Below, one piece after another: positions 1 through 5,361 of a stretch of 5,671 bases of DNA. The stretch spans positions 1 through 5,671 of the forward strand of contig JAUXIR010000129.1 in NCBI GenBank assembly GCA_030620915.1, read 5' to 3'. Both the position numbers and the translations under genes were made by a program. Each line of letters begins with the position of its first letter. Within the stretch, counting starts at the first letter, position 1. Under the pieces are notes generated by a model. It was not told the DNA's origin and did not search any database. It saw only the letters and a list, made by a program, of their open reading frames with translations. The DNA comes from Geopsychrobacter sp. Its GTDB lineage: Bacteria > Desulfobacterota > Desulfuromonadia > Desulfuromonadales > Geopsychrobacteraceae.

Positions 1-121
1 ACTGATCCAGCGGGTTTCGCAACTGCTCGGCGACCTGCCGATGATCCAGGAGATGGACCTGAACCCGATCATGGCCTTTGCCGATACCGCCTTCGCGGTC
101 GATGGCAGAATTCGCATCTAG
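1..121 (+). CDS. C-terminal end of acyl-CoA synthetase (NDP-forming), ATP-grasp domain (partial)
   Basis: Only the last 39 codons are present; the reading frame begins at base 2 and ends at the TAG at 119-121. The visible peptide carries E-M-D-L-N-P-I at residues 17-23 of the fragment, followed by a short strand and an A-V-D-G-R turn near the end. This matches the C-terminus of the ATP-grasp domain of ADP-forming acetyl/acyl-CoA synthetases, where the conserved E-x-D-x-N-P places acidic and Asn residues at the nucleotide-metal site. Such enzymes convert acyl-CoA + ADP + Pi to acid + CoA + ATP and are cytoplasmic. The next gene starts 34 bases after the stop, so it is probably the same operon. 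Beside IorAB the likely substrate is an arylacetyl-CoA, but this is inferred from context. The fragment cannot show whether this is a fused alpha-beta protein or a separate beta subunit. Succinyl-CoA ligase beta is a less likely alternative. Confidence 0.72.
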   Translation, partial: LIQRVSQLLGDLPMIQEMDLNPIMAFADTAFAVDGRIRI

Positions 122-142
122 GAACCTAGAGAGAAACGGATC

Positions 143-148
143 AAGGAG
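143..148 (+). promoter_or_regulatory. Ribosome binding site of the CoA-transferase
   Basis: AAGGAG lies seven bases before the ATG at 156. It decides the start: the in-frame ATG at 78 lies inside the upstream coding region, lacks such a site, and would add 26 residues that look nothing like the family's N-terminus. Confidence 0.8.
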
Positions 149-155
149 AACAGGC

Positions 156-1469
156 ATGCTGAATTGGCAACAGACCTATGAGTCGAGAATTACGACTCCG
201 GAGCAAGCGATGCAGGCCGTGAAATCGGGCGATCGGGTGTTTTTAACCGGTAACGCCTCGGTGCCGCTGCAACTGCTGGAGGCGCTGGTGAAACGTGCCC
301 CCGAACTGCGGGATGTTGAAATCTGCCACCCGCTGACGATCTGCCCCGCCGACTATGTCGCCCCGGAAATGGACGGGCACCTGCGGGTCAACTCGATGTT
401 TATCAGCGCCAATGTGCGCCAGGCGGTCAACCAGGGCCGCGCCGACTTCACCCCGGTGATGCTCTCCGAATTCCCGCTGCTGTTTAAAAACGGCCACCTG
501 CCGCTGGACGTTGCCCTGATCCATGTCTCACCACCCGATGAGCAGGGCTACTGTTCGATGGGGGCAGAAGCGGGCCTGACCATCTCGGCGACGGAGGTCG
601 CCAAGACTGTCATCGCCCAGGTCAACCAGAAGATGCCGCGCACCCTCGGTGACACCAGGATGCATATCGACAAGATGGACCACATCATTCAAGTCGATTG
701 CATCATCAGTGAACACGCCATGGGGGCCGACGCCGACGACGCGGTGGTCGAGCAGATCGCCGGTCATATCTCCGGGCTGATTCCGGACGGCGCCACCATG
801 CAACTGGGGATCGGCGCGATTCCCGATGCGGTCCTCAAGCACCTGTTCGAGAAAAAGGACCTCGGTGTCCACTCCGAACTGATCTCCGACGGCGTGATCG
901 ACCTGGTCGAAGCGGGGGTGGTCAATGGTTCGCGTAAGAGCCTGCATCCGGGCAAGATCATCTGCGGCTTCCTGCTCGGCACCAGACGGCTGTACGAATG
1001 GGTCGACAACAATCCACTGGTCGAACTGCATCGCACCGAATATGTCAACGACCCCTTCGTGGTGGCGCAGAACGATCGGATGGTGGCGATCAATTCGGCC
1101 ATCGAAGTCGACTTCACCGGCCAGGTCTGCGCCGACAGCATCGGGCCGAAGATGCATTCGGCGGTTGGCGGCCAACTGGACTTCATCTATGGCTCCTCCC
1201 GTTCCAAGGGCGGAGTGCCGATCATTGCCCTGCCGAGCACCTCGACCCTGCGCGACGGTCGCGTGGTCAGCAAGATTGTACCGATGCTTAAACTTGGCGC
1301 GGGCGTGGTCACCAGCCGCAACCATGTCCACTACGTGGTCACCGAGTTCGGCGTCGCGGAGCTCTATGGCAAGACCGTCCGCCAACGGACCCAGGCGCTG
1401 ATCGACATTGCCCATCCGGAGTTCAGGGCGGAGATCACCGAACAAGCCAGGGAGTTGAACTACCTGTAA
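156..1469 (+). CDS. Acetyl-CoA hydrolase/transferase family CoA-transferase (4-hydroxybutyrate CoA-transferase-like)
   Basis: A 437-residue cytoplasmic CoA-transferase that moves CoA between an acyl-CoA and a free acid through a glutamyl-CoA intermediate. The N-terminal half (about residues 8-190) is the acetyl-CoA hydrolase/transferase N domain. M-Q-L-G-I-G-A-I-P at 215-223 is the glycine-rich CoA-binding stretch. H-S-E-L-I-S-D-G follows, with Glu241 the expected catalytic glutamate, close to Glu238 of the Clostridium aminobutyricum enzyme. The C-terminal domain ends with the family's V-T-E-F-G-V-A and I-A-H-P-E-F-R motifs. Its length matches the roughly 440-residue 4-hydroxybutyrate CoA-transferase group rather than the roughly 500-residue succinyl-CoA:acetate transferases. 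It follows an acyl-CoA synthetase and precedes PaaK and IorAB genes, so an arylacetyl-CoA or branched acyl-CoA donor with acetate as acceptor is plausible. Substrate is not readable from sequence; hydrolase activity is the alternative. Confidence 0.9.
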   Translation: MLNWQQTYESRITTPEQAMQAVKSGDRVFLTGNASVPLQLLEALVKRAPELRDVEICHPLTICPADYVAPEMDGHLRVNSMFISANVRQAVNQGRADFTPVMLSEFPLLFKNGHLPLDVALIHVSPPDEQGYCSMGAEAGLTISATEVAKTVIAQVNQKMPRTLGDTRMHIDKMDHIIQVDCIISEHAMGADADDAVVEQIAGHISGLIPDGATMQLGIGAIPDAVLKHLFEKKDLGVHSELISDGVIDLVEAGVVNGSRKSLHPGKIICGFLLGTRRLYEWVDNNPLVELHRTEYVNDPFVVAQNDRMVAINSAIEVDFTGQVCADSIGPKMHSAVGGQLDFIYGSSRSKGGVPIIALPSTSTLRDGRVVSKIVPMLKLGAGVVTSRNHVHYVVTEFGVAELYGKTVRQRTQALIDIAHPEFRAEITEQARELNYL

Positions 1470-1470
1470 G

Positions 1471-1497
1471 CTGGCTTCCGCGTTATGCGGCCGCCAG
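1471..1497 (+). other. Intercistronic hairpin after the CoA-transferase stop
   Basis: CTGGC (1471-1475) pairs with GCCAG (1493-1497) and CCGC (1478-1481) with GCGG (1487-1490). A TT/CC internal mismatch separates the two stems and the loop is GTTAT. It starts two bases after the stop codon. No T-run follows (the next bases are TAAACTTAAG), so it is not a canonical Rho-independent terminator; it could be an mRNA processing or 3'-end protecting stem. Confidence 0.45.
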
Positions 1498-1500
1498 TAA

Positions 1501-1530
1501 ACTTAAGCTGAGGCATTCAATTTTATAAAT
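1501..1530 (+). promoter_or_regulatory. Possible weak internal promoter ahead of the ligase gene
   Basis: This AT-rich stretch stands out from the GC-rich surroundings. TATAAA at 1524-1529 matches five of six bases of a sigma-70 -10 box. The region 16-17 bases upstream (around 1501-1507) is a poor -35 match, so a full promoter is not demonstrated. It lies in the longest gene-free gap in the window, directly after a hairpin, which is where an internal promoter for the PaaK-IorAB-ACT genes would be expected. Confidence 0.22.
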
Positions 1531-1562
1531 AGATCGGTGAAGACAAGGGGAGAGCGAATAAA

Positions 1563-2906
1563 ATGGTCTGGAATAAAGAGGAAACAAACAGTCGCAGCGA
1601 GATGAAGGCCCTGCAACTCTGTCGTCTGCAGGAAACCGTCAGTTACGTCTACGAGAGAAACCCCCATTACCGCAAGAAGCTGGACGAACTCGATATCAAA
1701 CCGCGTCACATCCAGTCGCTGGACGATATCAAACGCCTGCCCTTCACCACCAAGCAGGATATTCGCGACAACTACCCCTTCAAGCTGTTCACCGCCAGCC
1801 AGGAGGAGATCGTCGAGTATCACGCCACCTCCGGCACCACCGGCAAACCGGTGGTGGTCGGCTATACCCGTCAGGACCTGGAGAACTGGAAAGAGGTCAT
1901 GGCCCGCGCCTTCACCGCCGCCGGCATCACCAGCAAGGATATCGTACAGAACATCTACGGCTACGGCCTGTTTACCGGTGGCATCGGCGCCCATTACGGG
2001 GCGATCCGAGTCGGCGCAGGGGTGATCCCGATCTCCGGCGGCAACACCCAGAAACAGCTGATGCTGCTGGAGGATTTCGGCAGCACTGCGCTCACCTCCA
2101 CCCCCTCGTTCCTGATGCATCTGCATGAAGTCGGCGAAGAACAGGGGATCGACTTTCACAAGCTCAATCTGCGCGTCGGCGTGCTCGGGGCCGAGCCCTG
2201 GAGTGAAGCGATGCGTCAGCAGATCCAGGACAAGTTCGCCATCAAGGCCTGCGACATCTATGGCCTCTCCGAAATCATCGGCCCCGGCGTCGCCTTCGAA
2301 TGTCATGAACTGCAACAGGGACTCCATATCAACGAAGATTTTTTCTACCCGGAGATCATCGATCCGCAAACCTGCGAGGTCCTCCCCGAGGGCGAAGAGG
2401 GCGAACTGGTCTTCACCACCATCACCAATCAGGGCCAGCCGCTGCTGCGTTTCCGCACACGGGATATCACCAGTCTTCACTACGGCACCTGCATCTGTGG
2501 TCGCACCCTGGTCAAGATGCAACGGGTCACCGGGCGCAGCGACGATATGCTGATCATTCGTGGGGTAAACGTCTTCCCTTCCCAGATAGAATCTGTCATT
2601 CTCAAGCGCGAAGGGGTCTCGCCTCACTACATGGTCATCGTTGAACGCAAGGGAGCGATGGATTCCCTGCGGGTCAAGGTCGAAGTCACCGAAGAATTCA
2701 TGATTAAAGCAGCCGCCGACATCCTCAAAGGGGACGAATTCGATATCCTCGAAGATGTCTCGGCGGTCCGCAGCAAGAAACGCAACCTGCAGAATGACAT
2801 CAAGGACGTGATCGGCATCAGCGTCGAGGTCCACCTGGTACCACCCAACAGCATCCAGCGCAGTGAAGGCAAGGCCAAGCGGATCGAAGATCGCCGCGGC
2901 GAATAA
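1563..2906 (+). CDS. Phenylacetate-CoA ligase family protein (AMP-forming)
   Basis: A 447-residue adenylate-forming ligase: arylacetate + ATP + CoA gives arylacetyl-CoA + AMP + PPi, in the cytoplasm. H-A-T-S-G-T-T-G-K-P at 87-96 is the phosphate-binding loop. D-I-Y-G-L-S-E at 231-237 is the aromatic/adenine-contacting motif, and R-F-R-T-R-D at 296-301 carries the ribose-binding Asp. T-G-R-S-D-D at 323-328 is the hinge before the mobile C-terminal domain, followed by I-R-G-V-N-V-F-P. E-G-K-A-K-R at 435-440 holds the expected catalytic lysine. Length is normal for PaaK (about 430-450). The ATG follows AAGGGGAG at 1545-1552 by ten bases. Aerobic PaaK partners (paaABCDE) are absent from the window; the IorAB genes follow instead, an arrangement known from anaerobes where the ligase uses phenylacetate or indoleacetate. 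The exact substrate is uncertain, so the symbol paaK is withheld. Confidence 0.93.
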   Translation: MVWNKEETNSRSEMKALQLCRLQETVSYVYERNPHYRKKLDELDIKPRHIQSLDDIKRLPFTTKQDIRDNYPFKLFTASQEEIVEYHATSGTTGKPVVVGYTRQDLENWKEVMARAFTAAGITSKDIVQNIYGYGLFTGGIGAHYGAIRVGAGVIPISGGNTQKQLMLLEDFGSTALTSTPSFLMHLHEVGEEQGIDFHKLNLRVGVLGAEPWSEAMRQQIQDKFAIKACDIYGLSEIIGPGVAFECHELQQGLHINEDFFYPEIIDPQTCEVLPEGEEGELVFTTITNQGQPLLRFRTRDITSLHYGTCICGRTLVKMQRVTGRSDDMLIIRGVNVFPSQIESVILKREGVSPHYMVIVERKGAMDSLRVKVEVTEEFMIKAAADILKGDEFDILEDVSAVRSKKRNLQNDIKDVIGISVEVHLVPPNSIQRSEGKAKRIEDRRGE

Positions 2907-2913
2907 CCCAGTT

Positions 2914-2935
2914 TGTCAAGCAGGAGAATTTGACA
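2914..2935 (+). repeat. Short inverted repeat upstream of iorA
   Basis: TGTCAA (2914-2919) and TTGACA (2930-2935) form a perfect 6-base inverted repeat around a 10-base centre, eight bases after the ligase stop. The arm spacing (16 bases start to start) would suit either a dimeric regulator operator or an RNA stem with a 10-base loop. The right arm is also a perfect -35 hexamer, but no good -10 box follows at the proper distance. Function is unknown. Confidence 0.3.
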
Positions 2936-2942
2936 CTTATCC

Positions 2943-2960
2943 GGCTCCTCTACGGAGGCC
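2943..2960 (+). other. Small hairpin in the iorA leader
   Basis: GGCTCC (2943-2948) pairs with GGAG plus CC (2954-2960), with one bulged G at 2958 and the loop TCTAC. It hides a GGAGG sequence that looks like a Shine-Dalgarno site but lies too far (about 23 bases) from the iorA start to serve it. The stem is short and could be chance. Confidence 0.25.
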
Positions 2961-2967
2961 AGTTCAC

Positions 2968-2976
2968 AAGGGAAGG
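2968..2976 (+). promoter_or_regulatory. Ribosome binding site of iorA
   Basis: AAGGGAAGG ends five bases before the ATG at 2982 and two before an in-frame TTG at 2979. The spacing favours the ATG, because the TTG would sit too close to the site. Confidence 0.7.
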
Positions 2977-2981
2977 TTTTG

Positions 2982-4748
2982 ATGAAGAAGATAATTTCCG
3001 GTAACGAAGCGATAGCACTAGGGTTCGGGGATTCGGGCGGGGTTTTCGCCTCGGGTTACCCCGGCACCCCCAGCACCGAAACCCTCGAAGAGGTTGCCCG
3101 CCTGGGCGACGTCTACTGCGAATGGGCACCGAACGAGAAAGTTGCCCTCGAGTCGGTGATCGGCGCCTCCATCGCCGGCGGACGCTCCCTCTCGACCATG
3201 AAGCATGTCGGGGTCAATGTCGCCGCCGATGCGCTGCTGACCCTGACCTATACCGGCGTCAACGGCGGGCTGATCCTGATGGTCTCCGATGACCCGGGAA
3301 TGCACTCCTCACAGAATGAGCAGGACAGCCGTAACTACGCCAAGTTTGCCAAGGTTCCGATGCTCGATCCGTCCGATTCTCAGGAAGCCTACGACATGGT
3401 GCGGATCGGATTCGAGATTTCCGAACAGTTCGATACGCCGCTGATGTTGCGCACCACCACCCGGATTTCCCACGCCAAGGGGGCCGTCGTGCAGCAGGAG
3501 AAGATTGCGCCGCAGATCGGCGAATGGGTCAAGGATGTCCCCAAGTACGTCATGCTGCCCAACTTCGGCAAGCTCAAGCATATCGAGGTCGAAGCACGCC
3601 TGCTCAAACTTCAGGAATACGCTGAGACCAGCCCCTTAAACCGGGTTGAGATGCGCGACACCGAGCTCGGTATCATCACCTCCGGGGTCTCTTACCAGCA
3701 CGTGCGTGAAGCCTACCCGAATGCCTCGATCCTGAAGTTGGGACTGATCCATCCCCTGCCGATGCGCAAGATCTCCGAGTTCGCCGCCAGCGTCCAGCGC
3801 CTGGTGGTTGTCGAAGAGATGGATGCCATCTTCGAGGAACAGATCCGCGCCAACGGCATCGAGGTCGAGATCGGCAAGAACAAGCTGCCACTCTGCGGTG
3901 AGATTAATGCCGACATCCTGCGCACCGCTATCGACGGCACCAGGCTCGAAGCGGTCAGTCCGGTAGAGGGCTTGCCGCAACGCCCGCCGGTGTTCTGCCC
4001 CAGCTGTGCGCACCGCGGCCTGTTTACCATTCTCAGCAAGCTCAAGGTCTTCGTCTCCGGCGACATCGGCTGCTACACCCTGGGGGCCCTGCCGCCGATG
4101 AACGCCATGCATTCGGTGATCGACATGGGCGCCAGTATCAGCGCCGCCCACGGCATGGCCAAGGTCAACGCCATCGCCGGCCGCACCGAAAAACCGGTGG
4201 CCGTCATCGGCGATTCCACCTTTTTCCATTCCGGCATGACCGGTCTGATGAGCATGGCCTACAACGGCGGCAACGCCCTGGTCATCATCATGGACAACCG
4301 CACCACCGGCATGACCGGCGGCCAGGAGAATCCGGGGACCGGTCTGACCCTGCAGGGCGATGACGCCCGTCAGGTCGAGATCGCCCCGCTGGTCAAGGCG
4401 CTGGGGATCGACAATGTCGCGGAACTCGACGCCTATGACCTCAAGGCGACCGAGGCCGCGATCAAAAAAGGGCTTGAAACTCCGGGGCCCTACGTCCTGA
4501 TCGACAAGAACCCCTGCATTTTGCGCTACAAGATACGGAAGCCTGCCATCCATGTGGATCAGGATAAATGTACCGGTTGCCGGGCCTGCCTCAAGGTGGC
4601 CTGTATGGCCCTGGGGCTGACCGCCTCCGGCGAAAAGCAGAAGGTGCGGGTCGATCCCAACGTCTGCAACGGCTGTGGTATCTGTACGCAGATGTGTAAA
4701 TTCGACGCGATGCACGAGCTTGAGGGAGCCAACAATGCAAATCTTTAA
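2982..4748 (+). CDS. iorA: Indolepyruvate ferredoxin oxidoreductase, alpha subunit
   Basis: A 588-residue catalytic subunit. With IorB it oxidises indolepyruvate, phenylpyruvate or 4-hydroxyphenylpyruvate with CoA to arylacetyl-CoA and CO2, reducing ferredoxin in the cytoplasm. The N-terminal pyrimidine-binding domain (about 1-175) has S-G-Y-P-G-T-P-S-T-E at 24-33 and N-E-K-V-A-L-E at 51-57, Glu57 being the likely thiamine-activating residue. A transketolase C-like domain follows (about 225-320). C-P-S-C-A-H-R-G begins at 339 and opens the thiamine diphosphate domain. The cofactor motif runs from G-D-S (410-412) to D-N (438-439). The C-terminus has two [4Fe-4S] motifs: C530, C533, C536, C541 (spacing 2-2-4) and C562, C565, C568, C572 (spacing 2-2-3). 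Length is close to the family's roughly 600-650. The ATG at 2982 is preferred over the TTG one codon earlier. The 3' end overlaps iorB by 14 bases. Confidence 0.95.
   Translation: MKKIISGNEAIALGFGDSGGVFASGYPGTPSTETLEEVARLGDVYCEWAPNEKVALESVIGASIAGGRSLSTMKHVGVNVAADALLTLTYTGVNGGLILMVSDDPGMHSSQNEQDSRNYAKFAKVPMLDPSDSQEAYDMVRIGFEISEQFDTPLMLRTTTRISHAKGAVVQQEKIAPQIGEWVKDVPKYVMLPNFGKLKHIEVEARLLKLQEYAETSPLNRVEMRDTELGIITSGVSYQHVREAYPNASILKLGLIHPLPMRKISEFAASVQRLVVVEEMDAIFEEQIRANGIEVEIGKNKLPLCGEINADILRTAIDGTRLEAVSPVEGLPQRPPVFCPSCAHRGLFTILSKLKVFVSGDIGCYTLGALPPMNAMHSVIDMGASISAAHGMAKVNAIAGRTEKPVAVIGDSTFFHSGMTGLMSMAYNGGNALVIIMDNRTTGMTGGQENPGTGLTLQGDDARQVEIAPLVKALGIDNVAELDAYDLKATEAAIKKGLETPGPYVLIDKNPCILRYKIRKPAIHVDQDKCTGCRACLKVACMALGLTASGEKQKVRVDPNVCNGCGICTQMCKFDAMHELEGANNANL
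4722..4728 (+). promoter_or_regulatory. Ribosome binding site of iorB, inside iorA
   Basis: GAGGGAG lies within the last codons of iorA, six bases before the ATG at 4735. It supports this start over the in-frame ATG at 4675, which would add 20 residues read out of frame from the IorA cluster-binding region. Confidence 0.75.
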
Positions 4749-5307
4749 TATCGTTATTGCCGGTGTCGGTGGCCAGGGTGTGCTGATGGCCTCCAAGGTT
4801 CTCGCCGAAAGCGCTCTGGCCAGCAACATGGACGTCAAGCAGAACGAAGTCCACGGCATGGCCCAGCGCGGAGGCAGCGTGATCAGCTTTGTGCGTATCG
4901 GTGAGCAGGTCAATTCGCCGGTGGTTATGCCCGGCAGTGCCGATCTGCTGATCTCCTTCGAGCCGCTGGAAGCCCTGCGCTATATCCACTACCTCAAGCC
5001 GGGTGGTCGGCTGGTCTACAACCGGGTCTCGATCAATCCGAGTACCGTGGCCGCAGGACTGGCGGTCTATCCGGATGATGTCGAGCAACAGATTGCCGCG
5101 GCCTGTGCCGAAGCGCAAGGGATTGACGCCCTCTCTATCGCCCGCGAGGCCGGCAACGGCAAGGCGGTCAATATGGTGATGGTCGGGACGGTGATGAAAC
5201 ACCTGCCCCTTAAAGAAGAGATCATTACCGAGGTCGTCAAACAGATTTCGCAGCACAAAGGGGTCGAGGTCAACCTGAAGGCCTTGGCCGGCGGCGCGGC
5301 GGCCTGA
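4735..5307 (+). CDS. iorB: Indolepyruvate ferredoxin oxidoreductase, beta subunit
   Basis: A 190-residue subunit of the pyruvate/2-ketoisovalerate oxidoreductase gamma-domain family, partner of IorA in the arylpyruvate oxidoreductase. The N-terminus opens with a beta strand and glycine turn, I-A-G-V-G-G-Q-G at 8-15, followed by a helix. V-H-G-M-A-Q-R-G-G-S at 39-48 is the diagnostic second motif of this domain. No cysteine cluster motif is present, as expected, because the iron-sulfur clusters lie in IorA. Length is typical (about 190-200). Its start codon lies 14 bases inside iorA in another frame, which implies translational coupling and one-to-one subunit production. The C-terminus ends in an Ala/Gly-rich tail (A-G-G-A-A-A). 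The gamma subunit of a 2-oxoglutarate or pyruvate oxidoreductase would look similar, but the adjacent fused IorA makes the assignment firm. Confidence 0.94.
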   Translation: MQIFNIVIAGVGGQGVLMASKVLAESALASNMDVKQNEVHGMAQRGGSVISFVRIGEQVNSPVVMPGSADLLISFEPLEALRYIHYLKPGGRLVYNRVSINPSTVAAGLAVYPDDVEQQIAAACAEAQGIDALSIAREAGNGKAVNMVMVGTVMKHLPLKEEIITEVVKQISQHKGVEVNLKALAGGAAA

Positions 5308-5326
5308 TTTCTGAATCAGAAACAGG
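5303..5326 (+). other. Hairpin overlapping the iorB stop codon
   Basis: CCTG (5303-5306) plus TTTCTG (5308-5313) pairs with CAGAAA (5317-5322) plus CAGG (5323-5326). This gives ten base pairs with one bulged A at 5307 and the loop AAT. The TGA stop at 5305-5307 lies within the left arm. An alternative pairing, TGATT (5305-5309) with AATCA (5314-5318), excludes the first. No T-run follows, so it is not a classical terminator; an mRNA stabiliser or a partial attenuator between iorB and the ACT gene is possible. Confidence 0.5.
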
Positions 5327-5332
5327 CATGAC

Positions 5333-5346
5333 ACCCCTGCGGGGGT
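5333..5346 (+). other. GC-rich hairpin before the ACT gene ribosome site
   Basis: ACCCC (5333-5337) pairs with GGGGT (5342-5346) around the loop TGCG. It sits six bases after the preceding hairpin and four bases before AGGAG at 5351-5355. The stem does not cover that ribosome site. It lacks a following T-run. The position suggests an influence on transcript ends or translation of the downstream gene. Confidence 0.45.
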
Positions 5347-5361
5347 AGTTAGGAGAAAACC

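Noticed and set aside
78..155. Longer N-terminus of the CoA-transferase from the ATG at 78
   Set aside because: It overlaps the upstream gene by 44 bases, has no ribosome site, and adds residues unlike the family; the ATG at 156 has a good AAGGAG.
528..1445. A 305-codon minus-strand open frame opposite the CoA-transferase
   Set aside because: Same reasoning: no family motif, and the plus-strand gene carries a full set of conserved motifs.
1472..1488. Sigma-54-type promoter (TGGC ... TGC) after the CoA-transferase
   Set aside because: The GG and GC dinucleotides are two bases too far apart for the -24/-12 spacing, and the bases are better explained by the hairpin.
1503..2834. A 443-codon open frame on the minus strand opposite the ligase gene
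   Set aside because: It is an antisense shadow of a strongly supported ligase gene. Its peptide is rich in Asp, His, Gly and Val with no recognisable motif, as expected from the codon bias of GC-rich coding DNA.
2930..2958. Sigma-70 promoter using TTGACA at 2930-2935
   Set aside because: No acceptable -10 hexamer lies 15-19 bases downstream; the region there is GC-rich (TACGGA/CGGAGG).
2930..3004. A 24-codon leader peptide starting at TTG 2930 in front of iorA
   Set aside because: The possible ribosome site AGGAG at 2922-2926 is only three bases from the TTG, too close. The peptide has no run of aromatic codons as expected for an attenuation leader.
3636..4913. A 425-codon minus-strand open frame opposite iorA and iorB
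   Set aside because: It spans the junction of two firmly identified genes on the other strand and its peptide has the low-complexity Asp/His/Gly-rich look of reverse-complement coding sequence.
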